DNA of 64,000 nt from Escallonia rubra (GCA_033065855.1 JAVXUO010002146.1:62001-126000), one strand, 5' to 3'; counted from the stretch's first letter, positions 1 to 12,416 are shown. A program made the numbers and translations. Notes: generated from the sequence alone by a model not told the origin.

Positions 1-834
1 TTCATGTCTTGATAGTACGCACTAGCTATGCGTACTACTTCTCGAAAGGAATTATTGGTATGCCTGTGATGACGTTGGACTTCTTCTATCGAACCCGCTA
101 CATCAGTTGGTGCGATACGAAAAGTCTGTCGCACTCAGGGAAGGTTGGCTCGTGCATGAGGGGCATATTTGCATTTTGATATTCTCGTACTTGGCTTATA
201 TTTGTCTGAACTTTTTTTGTACTGTTTGGTTATTCTTGGCGAGATCAAGTTAATATTTAGGTCTTTCTTGTCATTCTCGTATATGTTCTACAAGATTTCA
301 AATCTTGCTCGATATGCTATTCTCGTTTCTTTTCAAGGCAAGTGTGAGCAGATGCTTGCATGTGTTACTCGATATGTTAAATTATTCTTAAGTACGTAGG
401 TATCATCTGTTCAAGTGACTTGCATGTTCATACTAACTATACATAATATGATCAAGTCATGTTTGGACTTAAAAGCACCGGATACCCTACTGAGCCATTA
501 GGCTGACCCATTCCCGATACTTTTTTTCTAGGTTCGGAGTTGGAGTATTTGCCAAGGGACGAAGAGGATTACCTCGGGGAGACTTAAGAGTATTATGCTG
601 GGTGAGCAACGTTTTAGTTGTTCTTCTTTTATTTTGGAGTGTAGTACTTGTATAGAAGAGAGGTGGTCTGTAATATAATGTTATGTTCAGTCTTTCCACT
701 TATGGACGACTATAATGTTTAAGCATACTTCTGTTATTTCTTTTGAGGTTTTGTAATAAAGCTCTGTTTATCCTTGAGGTAAATGTGTTAACTAGCTGGT
801 TTAGCGTTTCACTGTCCTTCCGGGGGGTGTGACA
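1..834 (+). repeat. 5' LTR, 3' portion, of the Tekay element
   Basis: The block ends with GGGGGGTGTGACA, the usual CA-terminated edge of this LTR type, six bases before a tRNA primer site. The start lies outside the window. No corresponding stretch is visible in the 3' LTR piece, which is cut short. Confidence 0.85.
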
Positions 835-839
835 TTTAG

Positions 840-851
840 TGGTATCAGAGC
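840..851 (+). promoter_or_regulatory. Primer binding site, initiator Met tRNA
   Basis: TGGTATCAGAGC is the standard complement of the plant initiator methionine tRNA 3' end. It sits just after the LTR edge and is used by most plant Ty3/gypsy elements to prime minus-strand synthesis. Confidence 0.93.
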
Positions 852-958
852 TATAGTTGCTTGGAAGCCAGGCTAAGATCTTCAGAATTGATTAGTTTAT
901 TTGATTTGAAATTCGGTATGGCCTAAACATTTTTTTTCCACCTGTTCAGGTGTTATAT

Positions 959-2090
959 ATGGCGGGCCAGAGACAGGAAAGTACTGTCGGGCAGGGTACA
1001 CAAGGAACTGATCCTAATTTGTGGGAGATAATTGGATTAGTTGGAAGTATAGATAATGCCCTAGAATCTTCACAAAATAATCAGCAGCACAGTCAGGTTG
1101 GCGAGAGTTCTCAGGTGAGGTACGCTATAGCTACTGATGATCTGACCTTACTTGAAAGATTTGTTAAGCTTAAGCCTACTGTATTTGCGGGTGGCGCTAA
1201 TTCAGATAAGGCAGAGGAATGGATAAGCAATAAGGAGAAATTATTTGAGAGAATGCAATTAACTCCTTCACAAAAAGTTTCTTTGGCTACTTTTTATTTG
1301 AGTGAGGATGCGGGGTTTTGGTGGAAGACGATTGATGCAAAGTGGATAGCCGGTAATGTGATAAGAACTTGGGATTTTTTTTATTACTGAGTTTAATAAC
1401 AAGTATATTCCGGCAAGTGTTAGAAGAGATAGAGAATTGGCTTTCCTACAACTTGAACATAAAAACAAGACTATACAAGAATATGAAAAGGAATTTACTG
1501 CTTTAGCTCGACATGCTTCTTATTTGGTTGAGGGTGGTGATATGAAAGCTAGAAGTTTGAGACTGGCTTGAATCCTGACATACAGGAAGCTATAGCACCT
1601 CTTAATATCTCTTATTATCACGAGATTGTAGATCGAGCACTTAATATTAAGAGGACTTTGAGGTTTACACGGGCAAAGAGGGCACATATGAGTTTATCTA
1701 GGCCCCCGGTGCCACAGTGGCAGGCATGAAGATTTCCTTCAACATCTGGTGATAGGAAATTTCTGACAACAGATATAAGGAGTATGGCGTATACACCTAG
1801 ACCCCAGACACAGGGATTTATGCCCCGACCATTTATAATTGGACCACGACCTCAGCCTAGGCCTGGAGTGAGGCCTACTTAGTATATACCACCCCAACAA
1901 CAGCCTGTAGAAGCATTTAGTCGATATTGCACATTTTGTGGTATGACTGGGCATACAAAAGAGGTTTGTAGGAAGAGAAAGGGAACATGTTTTGCATGTG
2001 GGACACAGGGGCATCAGATGAGGGATTGTCCTAAGAATAAAGGATCTGTGGCTACTACCGCTGGGGACGCATCTGGTACTGGTATTGGTA
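959..2090 (+). pseudogene. gag remnant with two CCHC zinc knuckles
   Basis: The gag region of the first Tekay element. The N-terminal part carries the retrotransposon gag domain (LERFVKLKPTVFAGGA, then the KAEEWI and WWKT stretches). Near the end are two close zinc knuckles, CTFCGMTGHTKEVC and CFACGTQGHQMRDC, which bind nucleic acid in the capsid. It is followed directly by the protease. Broken. Confidence 0.85.
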
Positions 2091-2109
2091 CCAGTAGAAG
2101 GGTGAATAA

Positions 2110-2701
2110 ACCGACGATAAAGGCTAGAGCATTTGTACTTGGACATGATGAAGTACAGGGATCACCTGTAGTTGTTGGAGGTACTGTTCTAATTTCTGGT
2201 ACTTTGGCTAGAGTATTGATTGATCCTGGCTCTACACATTCATATGTCGCATCACATTTCTTACATCATTTGCCTATGATGTCGGAGTCTTTACCTTTTG
2301 TGGTCAAAGTCAGTACCCATGTGGGTGATTCTTTATATACAGATAGAGTGTACAAAGCCTGTGAGATTAACATGAATAACCATGTACTGCATGCTATTTT
2401 GATTGCACTGCCTATGCGGGAGTTGGATGTTATTTTGGGTATGGATTGGTTATCCCACAATCATGCTAGTGTTGACTGTTTTGCCAAGACTGTTACGTTT
2501 ACTTTGCCTGATCAGTCGGTATTCATGTACATGGGTGATAAAAGTTCAACTGTTGTCCCTATTATTTCTGCCTTACGTGCTCAAAAGTTACTTGATAAGG
2601 GTTGTGTGGGATATATTGTGTATGCTATTGACTGTTCAAAGACAGTGACTAGGCTGGAGGACATCCCTATTGTTCAAGAATATTCGGATGTATTTTCTTA
2701 G
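2110..2701 (+). pseudogene. Aspartic protease region
   Basis: A retropepsin-like domain follows gag. The active-site stretch reads VLIDPGSTHSYVA, a D-[ST/P]-G-S form common in plant chromoviruses, and the second conserved block reads LDVILGMDWL. In the family this protease releases gag and pol proteins. Fossil. Confidence 0.85.
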
Positions 2702-2704
2702 GAC

Positions 2705-4036
2705 TTGATTACTCTACCACCTGATAGGGAGATAGAATTCATTATTGAACTTGTTCCAGGCACTGCACCTGTATCCAAAGCTCCCTACAGAATGGCTCCT
2801 GCTGAGTTGAAAGAGTTAAAGGTACAATTACAAGATTTACTTGATAAGGGCTTTATTAGACCAAGTACTTCACCTTGGGGTTCGCCTGTCTTATTTGTTA
2901 AGAAAAAGGATGGTACCTTACGTTTATGTATCGACTACAGACAGTTAAATCAGGTAACCATAAAGAATAAATATCCATTACCCCATATCGAGGATTTGTT
3001 TGATCAATTGCAAGGAGCTAAGATATTTTCCAAATTGGTTTTGAGGTCAGGTTATCATCAGTTAAAGGTGAGGGAGGAGGATGTCCCTAAGACTGCTTTC
3101 AGGACTAGGTATGGTAATTACAAATTTCTAGTTATGCCATTTGGGGTTACTAATGCACCCGCGGCGTTTATGGATTTGATGAATCGCATATTCAAACCAT
3201 ACTTGGATAGTTTCGTGGTAGTTTTTATTGATGATAGTTTGATTTATTCTCGGGATAGCCAACAGCATGCTCAGCATCTCAGACTTGTTTTGCAAACCTT
3301 ACGGGATAAAAAGTTGTATGCCAAATTTGAAAAGTGTATGTTTTGGCTGGAACAAGTTGCTTTTCTGGGGCATATAATATCAGGTAGAAGAATATCAGTG
3401 GATCCGTCTAAGATTGAGGCTATACAAAGTTGGAAAATGCCTTCAACAGTATCGGAGGTACGTAGTTTTTTGGGGTTAGCCGGATATTACCGTAGATTTG
3501 TTGAGGAATTTTCTAAAATTTCTGGTCCATTATCCCGTTTGACTCAAAAGAAAGTAACTTTTATTTGGGATGATAAATGTGAGAATAGTTTTCAGGAGTT
3601 GAAACATAGATTGGTCAGTGCACCTATTTTGGTTCTGCCTAATGGGAATGATGATTTTGTAATATACAGTGATGCATCTCACAAAGGTTTGGGTTGTGTG
3701 CTTATGCAAAGGGGTAAGGTAATTGCTTATGCATCACGTAAATTGAAGCCATATGAAGAGAATTATCCTACTCATGATCTAGAGTTAGCAGCTATTGTTT
3801 TTGCCTTGCATAAGTGGAGACATTATCTGTATGGAGCAGTATTTGAGGTCTACACCAATCATAAGAGTTTGAAATATTTATTTTCACAGAAGGAATTGAA
3901 TATGAGACAACGTAGATGGATGGAATTATTAAACGATTACAGTTGTTCTATTTCATATCACCCGGTTAAGGCTAATGTGGTTGCTGATGCCTTAAGCCGA
4001 AAGAATATGATTGCTAGTTTAATGCTTAAGGAATGA
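2705..4036 (+). pseudogene. Reverse transcriptase and RNase H region
   Basis: The longest open stretch of the element. RT blocks visible are [19 protein letters not shown], the [11 protein letters not shown] block, the KTAFRTRYG block and the catalytic block [11 protein letters not shown]. RNase H follows with [15 protein letters not shown], the [19 protein letters not shown] block and the WRHYLYG block. The order and motifs are standard Ty3/gypsy. It lies between protease and integrase as expected. Confidence 0.93.
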
Positions 4037-4039
4037 CAT

Positions 4040-5512
4040 ATGTTAACTGATGTGTGTGATTGGAGGCCGCGCGCCACTAGGACGGGATTTCTATTTGCTA
4101 ATATTAAAGTTTGGCCAGCATTAATGCAATTGATACGGGAAGCTCAGGAAAAGGACCCAGAGTTGCAGAAAATTAGAATGGAGGTGGATCAAGGGTTGCA
4201 ACCTGAATTTTCATTATCTTCTGAAGATATATTGAGATTTATAGATCATGTCTGTGTACCAAATGATGCCGAGGTTAAACATGAGATTTTGAAAGAAGCA
4301 CATCAGAGTAAGTACAGTATTCATCCGGGTAGCACTAAAATGTACAGAGATTTGAAATCACATTATTGGTGGAGTGGTATGAAAGGTGATATAGCTACAT
4401 TTGTTTCAAAGTGCCTGATATGTCAGCTGATAAAGGCAGAACATCAAAAGACGGGTGGTTATTTACAGCCTCTATCTATTCCTGAGTGGAAATGGGAGCA
4501 CATAACCATGAACTTTGTGACAGGTTTACCGCGGACACGGGACGGAAATGATGCCATTTGGGTAATAGTAGACCGTCTTACTAAGTCTACTCATTTTCTT
4601 ACTCTGAATATGAAATATTCCATGGAAAAATTAGCTAAGTTATATATCGATGAGATAGTTCATTTGCATGGAGTTCCTGTTAGTATTGTTTCCGACAGGG
4701 ATCCACATTTTACTTCTCGATTTTGGCAAGCTTTTTAGAAAGCTATGGGTACACAGTTGGCCTTGAGTACAGCCTTTCACCCTCAGACAGATGGTCAGAG
4801 CGAGCGTACTATACAAACCTTGAAGGATATGTTACGAGCTTGTGTGATAGACTTGAAAGTTAGTTGGGATTCACATTTACCACTTGTTGAATTCTCTTAT
4901 AATAACAGCTACCATTCTAGTATCGATATGGCTCCTTATGAGGCGTTATATGGAAGAAAATGTAGATCTCCAGTTTGTTGGTCAGAGGTTGGGGAAGGTA
5001 AGCTTATTAAATCTGATATTATTCGTGAAACCACTGATAAGATACAAGTAATTCAACAACGTATCCGTACAGCACAGAGTAGACAAAAAAGCTACGCCGA
5101 CACTCATCAACGCGGTTTGGAATTTACGGTGAGTCATGAGATTTGGTAAGAAACGTAAGCTATCTCCGAGGTTTGTTGGGCCTTATGAGATTTTGGAACG
5201 GGTTGGTGATCTAGCGTATCGGGTTGATTTGCCGCCTTCATTATCTGGGGTACATAATGTCTTTCATGTATCTATGTTGCGTAAATATCAGCCAAATCCA
5301 TCACATGTGTTGCATGATCAACCAGTTCACATAGAAGCAGATATGACTTACGTTGAGTAGCCGGTGGAGATTTTGGATCGTCGGAATCAGGTATTGAGGA
5401 ATAAGATGATTCCACTAGTTAAGATTAGATGGCAATATCATGATATTGAAGAGGCTACCTGGGAGCGTGAAGATGAGATTAGGTCTAAGTACCCGCACTT
5501 GTTCACATGATC
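4040..5512 (+). pseudogene. Integrase and chromodomain region
   Basis: Contains the HHCC zinc-binding module (H-x-IHPG, then CLICQLIK), the DDE core (the [12 protein letters not shown] block, [27 protein letters not shown]) and a GPY/F-type tail (PRFVGPYEILERVG). A chromodomain follows at roughly 5352-5510, with VEILDRR, IRW and EEATWE positions as in Tekay elements; chromodomains guide insertion into heterochromatin. Broken, but all modules can be identified. Confidence 0.9.
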
Positions 5513-5540
5513 AGGTATGAATTTAGGGACTAAATTCTCT

Positions 5541-5554
5541 TAAGGAGGGGAGAC
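5541..5554 (+). promoter_or_regulatory. Polypurine tract
   Basis: A purine-rich run (AAGGAGGGGAGAC) lies immediately before the TGTGAGACCCCG start of the 3' LTR. It serves as plus-strand primer in LTR retrotransposons. Confidence 0.85.
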
Positions 5555-7025
5555 TGTGAGACCCCGACATTAATTAGCTACTAATCATTTTATTAAGTTT
5601 AAACATATTTAAATTTGGTCGAGATAATGTAATCGTGTTATAATATTTGTATACATAAAATAAATATCAAAATTAAGTTGTGGGCCCAAAATATAATTAT
5701 GTAAAACTTGGGGGTTAAAAAGTAACTATGCAAAACTTTGGGGTCAATTTTAAAATACCCTAAGTTAGCTATAAGGGGTCACGTGAAGGGGTGTGGGATT
5801 AATAGCATTTTGGTGTGCCACCTATGTTTGGTGGTGAGTAATCAAAGGAAAGAATAAAAAAATGGAAAGAGAAGTTAAGTGGATAACTTAAAAACAAAAG
5901 AGAAGGTGGAGGTGCAAGACCAAGTTTCGGTCAAAATAAAACAAATAGAAGAAAGAAGAAGGAGAAGAGAGAAATAAGGAGACAGAAAAGAAAGGAGAGA
6001 AAGGGAGGAACAGAAGAAGAGAAGAAGAAAAGGAAGAACAAAGAAGAGAGATTTGACTCAACTATATTCAATTGGCTTGACCTAAAAAAATTCTTTAAGG
6101 TAGGTTATCTTGTTCTTTTAGGTTTTAAATCATGTTAGAGAAGTATTATGAGTAGTGAAATACTTATAAACTTGCTTGTAATGGTCTTAAGAGAGAGATA
6201 TGTTCAAAACCTGCAAAACAGTCATGAAAATGAAATAACTTTGGTGCCTAGAAATGTATGGTTTTAGTTGAGATATGGGTTTGGTTATTTTATATGTTGT
6301 ACTAATACATGTTTAGAGTATACAAACAAAATTTCAGATTATTTAAACCACTATTACTATGGTTTACAATTCGTGGCTTGAAACCTGTTCTGTGAAACTG
6401 TACAGTCATGGAATTAGAGTAATTTGGAGCTTAGAAAGATATACTTTTAGTTGATATATGGACCTTATTATTTTATATGTTATACTAATACATGTTTAGA
6501 GTATACATACCAAATTTCATATTATTTGAAGTACTATTTTTATGGTTTAAAATTCGTGGCTTGGAACCTATCTTGTGAAACTGTTGTTGGGCAGATTCTG
6601 AAGTTTGTCTTTGGAAGGGGTTAATATGACCCTAAAATAATATTTTCATGTCAAGTAAAATACTGGGATGTATATCTTTAAGTCTAGTTTTCATAAGTAT
6701 AGAGTATGACTGTAGAGGCTTTGTAATTAAATTGTTATGATTTTCGGAGTACAGGGTACTCCTGCTGCCATTTGAAATACTGGGCAGGTTAGGTAACCTG
6801 CTAAACTAGTAGTTCCTTCGTGTTGGGCTTAATGGTGAATAACTAGGCAAATTTCAGGTCTTAAATGGACACTCAAATGTCTACATAATAATGTAAGTAT
6901 ACATAGGAGTAGGGTGGTTAAGGAAGAACCTCATTAATGGCCATAGGCCTAAATCGAACACAAAACCCGAAGGTACGAAACGCATATCGGTAGCGTAATA
7001 GCCGTCATTGTGAGGACTATCTGAA
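5555..7025 (+). repeat. 3' LTR, 5' portion, of the Tekay element
   Basis: Starts TGTGAGACCCCGACATTA after the polypurine tract. It contains AT-rich U3 sequence, a purine-rich leader near 5930-6050 and a possible splice donor after it (AAGGTAGGTTAT near 6098). The right edge is not sharp: sequence assignable to the neighbouring minus-strand element begins near 7026. Confidence 0.75.
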
Positions 7026-7121
7026 AGCCACTTAAAGTGACTACAAAAGCCACTAAGGTGGCTACAAAAGTCACTATGTGACTACAAAAGTCACTATGTG
7101 ACTACAAAAGTCTTAAAGACT
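7026..7121. repeat. Run of five short palindromes with matching stem changes
   Basis: Five hairpin-forming units of 13-17 bp are separated by the identical spacer ACAAA: 7026-7042, 7048-7063, 7069-7083, 7089-7103 and 7109-7121. Stems differ between units (GCCAC/GTGGC, GTCAC/GTGAC, GTCTT/AAGAC) but both sides mostly change together. The third and fourth units are identical. It lies at the boundary of two LTR pieces. No function is known to me. Confidence 0.85.
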
Positions 7122-7559
7122 CCCTTTTTCAAAAATGTTGTTCATTCTAATGATCATATGCAAATTCACGAATTTCGAACTCAAATAGCAACGAAGGCAA
7201 ATACGAAGCAATTTGAACAAAACTTCAAAGTCGTAAAACAATTAGCAAAGCGATACTACGTATCAATTGCTTACCACATCAACAAGTACGAAATCTCTTA
7301 CCTTAATCAAGCTCTTCCTATGAAATCCTTTAAGCGCCGCCTTAGAATCTAAAGAGCCTCCCAAGCCTTTTCCCCCCTCTCTCTCTCTCAACCTTTAAGA
7401 AAGAAAAGCAAGAGAACTAAAAAGAAGAGTTGGAGAGAAAATAAGCTATTTATATGAAGAAGTCCTAAGTTGGCAAATTACACTAACACTCCCCAAAATT
7501 TAGATACTTATTCAAAATATACCCATAACTTTCTAAAATTTACAAAAAGGAAATCTAAC

Positions 7560-7870
7560 ACTTTCATTCGAAGTAAAACTATTCCTTCGAATGAATTCTT
7601 CAGTCGCAAAATTGTCTTCCTCAAACTCGATTTCCATTCGACTGAAAAGGTCCTCCATTCTACCGAAAAATTGTCATTCGAGGGGGTTTCATTCGAGTGA
7701 ATCCTTCAGTCGCTTCTTTTCTCGATCTAAAATGCTTTTCATTAGAAGCAAACACTTTCTATTCGAAGCAAAACTTTTCTATTCAAATGAATCTTTCAGT
7801 AGCTCTAAGGTTTTTTCTGCCTAACGAAGATTGATTCAAATGAATCAGGATTCATTCGACCGAATCCTTC
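7560..7870. repeat. Cluster of ATTCGA-type short words
   Basis: Variants of ATTCGAATGAA, ATTCGACTGAA and ATTCGAGTGAA recur about a dozen times, often followed by TCCTTCAGTCGC. The words are partly self-complementary. They lie in the upstream region of a minus-strand LTR and could be degenerate enhancer repeats; that is inference. Confidence 0.6.
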
Positions 7871-8723
7871 AGAGATGGTTTAACGACCATTTTCATCTAA
7901 TAATTCATCCCATAATTTTTTTTCCAACAAATATGATCCTTATTAGCATAAAGAGGGGCTCTTATAGAAACACCTCCAAAGACTCCTCAAAATATGTTCA
8001 AAATACTGTTTGAAGCTCGCATAAACTTTCCAAATCAACTACTTAAGGTTCCCTTAAAAAACAAGCCTTAATTCTAGATTTTGTAAGGTTTTTGGTGGAT
8101 TTTCTTGCAATTTTCTTTCATAAACGAGGTAATAGGATTTAAGCATGTCAATTAGGTCTTCTAACTCAATTTAGAAGCAAGTAGGAGGTGTCAAGTGGAG
8201 GTGAAGGCGTGGAGAAATCAAGCACGACGAGGCTCTAAGCACAAGGTGGCAAGATACGGCTCTGCCACCTAGCAAGCACGACAAAGCTCAAGCACAACAA
8301 GGCTCGAAGTACGACGTGTCACGACAGAATGTTGACACGTCAAAAGCACGAGGTGGCACAATTCTGTGCAAAAGCACAAACAATTCGCAGGCAGCTCGGT
8401 CAACAACCGATTAGTCCCAGCTAGAGTTTTTACCATTTTTTTTGTTTCCAACTCTTCTAAAAATATTTTTGCTCATTCCAAGTGATCATTTAAAGTTTCT
8501 AAACATCAAATACGGTTGCATTAGTGTTCAGACATACTCTTTTCCATTTCTAGCACTTTGTTCACCTTCTTAAACAATTTACTCAATTCAAGGTGTTTAA
8601 CATTTAAACTTGCATTCAAATATGTTATCATGCATAGTTCATCATAACCATTTTCACATAGAGTGATGCATCTAATCATACTTAAATATGTATTGAAAGC
8701 ATATGAAATGTTGGGTTCTCACA

Positions 8724-8740
8724 CCCTTCACTCCTTAAAA
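8724..8740 (-). promoter_or_regulatory. Polypurine tract of the minus-strand element
   Basis: The minus strand reads TTTTAAGGAGTGAAGGG directly before the TGTGAGAACCC LTR start. Confidence 0.8.
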
Positions 8741-10136
8741 GAATTTGATCCCCAAATTCATAACTTAAACTTACCAAATATGTGCGGATAATCTTTTCGC
8801 ATATCCTCCTCTTTTTACCACGTTGCTTCTTCCACTTCATGATTTTTCCACAAAACTTTAACTAATGGAATGCTTTTGTTCCTCAAAACTTTCACATCAA
8901 AAGCTAAAATCTGCACCGACAACTCTTTATGTAAAAAATCTGATTGCATTGATATCAGCTCAGGGCTTATCACATGAGATGGGTCAGGGTTATACTTCCA
9001 CAACATAGAAACATGGAACACATCATGTACTCCTTCCAAAGATATAGGTAAGGCAACTTGGCATGCCAAATTCCCAACACGATCCAATATTTCATAAGGG
9101 CCAATATATCTCGGTCAGAACTTGTCTTTCTTTCCAAATCGCTTTATTCCTTTGAATGATGACACCTTGGGAAATACAAAATCTCCTACTGAAAATTCCA
9201 ACTCTCTTCTTCTTTTATCAGCATAACTTTTCTGTCGGCTTTGAACAGTCAAAATCTTTTCTTTGGTCTCTTGAACTATTTGTGGCCCAATTAAACTCCT
9301 TCCTCCAACTTCACTCCAACAAATTGGTGAGCGACACTTTCATCCATATAAAACTTCATATGGTGCCATACCGATACTAGCCTGATAACTATTATTATAA
9401 GCAAATTCAATCAATGTCAAATGTTGATCCCAACTTCCTTTGAAATCTATCACACATTCACAAAGCATATCCTCTAATGTTTGAATAGTTCTCTCAGATT
9501 GTCCATCAGTCTGAGTATGAAATGCTATGCTAAATTTCAAATTTGTACCTAATGAAAGTTGCAAACTTTTCTAAAAATGAGATGTAAATCTTGGATCTCT
9601 ATCACTTACATTACTTACTGGTAGTTCGTGCAACCAAACTATTTCTTGTACATATACTCAGGCTAATTTATCCAGTGAGTACGTCTTAAGTACAGGTAGG
9701 AAATGAGCAAATTTCGTCAATTTATCCACAATCACCCATATACCGAATCATGCCCATCACGGGTCCTTGGCAATCCTGTAGCAAAATCCATTGTTATATG
9801 GTCCCACTTCCATTCGGGAACCGGTAACGGTTCCAATCGACCCGCCGGTCTTTGGTGTTTGGGTTTCATTTGTTGACATACAATACATCTTAAAACAAAG
9901 TCAGCTATTTCTCTTTTCATGTTATTCCACCAGTAATTAGATTTCAACTCCTGATACATATTCGTTCCACCTAGGTGCAATGTATACTTTGACTTATGGG
10001 CCTCTTGCTGTATTTCTGCTTTCAATTCTTTATTGTTAGGCACGACTATCTGGTCTTTATACCGTAACACACCATTAATAGCCATAGAAAACTTAGGTTT
10101 AAAGGTTCCATCTTTATCCTTCACTTCTCTATGCAA
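8740..10136 (-). pseudogene. Integrase and chromodomain remnant, minus strand
   Basis: Shows the zinc-binding module (HKSKYTLHLGGTNMY, CIVCQQMKPKHQ), the core blocks [12 protein letters not shown] and AFHTQTDGQSERTIQ, an IN tail with a GVHDVFHVSML block, and a chromodomain-like end (VKVLWKNHEVEEATW). The same modules in the first element make the assignment secure. Fossil with several breaks. Confidence 0.88.
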
Positions 10137-10329
10137 CTCAAATATCTTTCTTGTTCCACCTGGATTCTCTGTAATAACACTAGTTTCACTTGTAAATTTG
10201 CAACAATAATTCTTGGCTCAGTAACGGATAACTCCCATGAACAAGCTTGCTCAATCAACTCCCACTCTTTCACCATTAAGCTAGCAACTTGTACTTTCCT
10301 ACTTACTGCATCTGCAACAACATTGGATG

Positions 10330-11490
10330 TACCTGGGTGATACTAAATCGTACAATGATAATCATTGAGTACTTCCATCCTCCTTCTTTGTCTTATATTC
10401 AAATCTTGCTGAGAAAATAGGTATTTCAAACTCTTATGATCAGTAACAATCTCAAACGCAGTACCATACAAATAATGCCTCCATTTATGCAATGGGAACA
10501 TAATCGCTGCTAACTCAAGATCATGTGTTGGATAATTTTGTTCATAAGGTTTCAACTTTCTCGAAGCATAAGCCACAACTTTGTCATCTTGTATCAAAAC
10601 ATAACCTAATCCTTCCTTTCAAGCATCGTTGTACAACACAAAATTCTTAGTTCCACTCGGCAAAGTCAAAATTGGAGATGTAGTTAATCTCATTTTTAAC
10701 TCCTGAAAACTCGCCTCGCACTTATCGGTCTACAAATATGCCACTTCCTTCCGAGTTAATGTGGACAATCGTGTAGTTATCCTTGAAAAATCTTGTACAA
10801 ATAGACGGTAATACCTCGCCAATCCCATGAAACTTCTAACTTCTGCTACATTCTTTGGCACTTGCCAATTCAAAACAGCTTCTATTTTGGACGGGTCAAC
10901 AGTTACCCCCACTTCAGACACTATATGACCTAAGAAGGTCATTTGCTTTAACTTAAATTCACATTTACTAAACTTAGCATACAATTTCTTATCTCGTAGT
11001 ACTTGAAGTACAATCCTCAAATGACACTCATGCTCCTATGTACTTTTTCATATACCAAAATATCGTCAATAAAAAATACTACAAATTGATCAAAAAACTC
11101 CTTAAAAATTTGACGCATTAAGTCCATGAAGGCTGCAAGAGCATTCGTCAATCTAAACGGCATGACAACAAATTTATAATGTCCACACCTTGTACGAAAT
11201 TTCATCTTTGGAATATCTTCCTCTCTTATCCTCAACTGATGGTATCCAAATCTCAAGTCCAACTTAGAGAATACCATTGCCCCTTACAACTGATCAAACA
11301 AGTAATCTATATGCAGTAGTCGATACTTATTTTTTATTCTTACTCTATTCAATTGCAGGTAATCCATGCACAACGTCATTATACCATCTTTCTTTTTAAA
11401 AATAAAATTGGGACTCCCCAAGGTGATACACTAGGTTAAATAAACCCATTATCTAGTAGTTCTTGTAACTGCAACTTCAACTCCTTCGAT
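10330..11490 (-). pseudogene. Reverse transcriptase and RNase H remnant, minus strand
   Basis: RT is recognised by the [19 protein letters not shown] block, the [12 protein letters not shown] block and [13 protein letters not shown]. RNase H is recognised by the [19 protein letters not shown] block and WRHYLYG. Order and spacing match the first element. Broken. Confidence 0.9.
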
Positions 11491-12056
11491 TCAGCCGGAG
11501 CCATCCTATACGGAAATTTTGAAATCGGGGTTGTTCCTGGAAACAATTCTATCACAAATTTCATTTCCCTCTCAACCAGTAATGTTGTTATGTCCTCAGT
11601 GAATACATCCACAAATTCATTTACTACATGTACATCTTCTATTTTAACCTTTTCTTTCTGCTTATCCACCATATAAGCTAAATATCCCATACAACCTCTA
11701 GAGAGTAACTTCTCTGCTCGAATAGCAGAAATAATATTCATATCCCCATCCTTTCTACCTTGGAACTTACATAATTCTCCTTCAAATGTAGTAAATGTCA
11801 CAACCTTATGAAAACAATCTAGTGATACCCGATTAGATGACAACCAATCCATCCCCAACAATATATCAAATCCTCTCATAGGCAAAACAATCAAGTCTGC
11901 ATATACCGTATGCTCACCCACAATCATTGCACAAGATTTATATATCAGACTAAGTAGAGTACTTTCTTCTAGAGGAGTACTAACTTCCAACACATATGGT
12001 AGCAACTCAGGTTCTTGAGGTCACATGGGCACCATATACGACGAAATGAATGAATG
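11436..12056 (-). pseudogene. Protease to RT linker remnant, minus strand
   Basis: Carries the second retropepsin block (FDILLGMDWLSSN) and the start of the RT fold (a [20 protein letters not shown] stretch). Its upstream side is separated from the gag zinc-knuckle region by the TRIM at 12057-12555. Fossil. Confidence 0.85.
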
Positions 12057-12195
12057 TGTAACGACCCGGTCCACGGCCCCACCACAGGGCATTGCCTCCC
12101 TCAAAAGGGCTAGCCAAGTAGGTACTTATGAGTTCATAGGCAGGGTCTTATAAGGCCAATCGCAAACTCTCCCACAACCAATGTGGGATATTACA
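12057..12195 (-). repeat. TRIM 3' LTR
   Basis: A 139-bp terminal repeat, identical to 12417-12555 except for one base as far as I can read. On the minus strand it is preceded by the purine run GGTGGGGAGAT. Confidence 0.95.
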
Positions 12196-12402
12196 ATCTC
12201 CCCACCTTATTCCTTAGCGTCCTCGCTAAGGCTTGATCACACATAGCCCAGAATCTTCCTCTCTAGCCAATGTGGGATATACCCGGCTCACCCTTCGTTG
12301 CCCCAACCATCCTCTTGATGTGGGATATACCGGGGCTTGCCTTCGTTTCCCCCAACCATTGGCAACCCGACTGGACAGCCCAGCCCGAGCTTTCGAGAGT
12401 CA

Positions 12403-12414
12403 GCTCTGATACCA
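12403..12414 (-). promoter_or_regulatory. TRIM primer binding site
   Basis: Minus strand TGGTATCAGAGC, the complement of the initiator Met tRNA 3' end, two bases from the LTR edge. Confidence 0.93.
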
Positions 12415-12416
12415 TC

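Larger units (their letters stand above)
1..7025 (+). mobile_element. Ty3/gypsy retrotransposon, Tekay (Del) chromovirus lineage, fossil
   Basis: A + strand LTR retrotransposon enters the window inside its 5' LTR and ends in a partial 3' LTR. Order is LTR, initiator-Met tRNA primer site, gag with two CCHC knuckles, aspartic protease, RT, RNase H, integrase, chromodomain, polypurine tract, LTR. The chromodomain after a GPY/F-type integrase tail and the iMet primer site place it in the Tekay/Del chromoviruses. It is broken, with about eight interruptions along gag-pol. The two LTR pieces in view do not overlap, so its age cannot be judged here. Confidence 0.93.
7026..8723 (-). repeat. 3' LTR piece of the minus-strand Tekay element
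   Basis: On the minus strand it begins TGTGAGAACCCAACATTTC after the polypurine tract. About 7965-8723 matches 15372-16167 of the 5' LTR. The remainder (7026-7965) carries many ATTCGA-type words and a minus-strand TATA motif (CATATAAATAGC near 7455), and has no visible counterpart in the other LTR. Confidence 0.75.

Noticed and set aside
7026-7121. CRISPR-like repeat-spacer array
   Set aside because: Repeats are palindromic and variable, spacers identical: the reverse of a CRISPR layout, and this is a plant genome.
12402-12416. tRNA-like sequence GCTCTGATACCA
   Set aside because: It is the TRIM primer site, not a tRNA gene; the same applies at 840 and 14138. No cloverleaf tRNA gene was found in the window.
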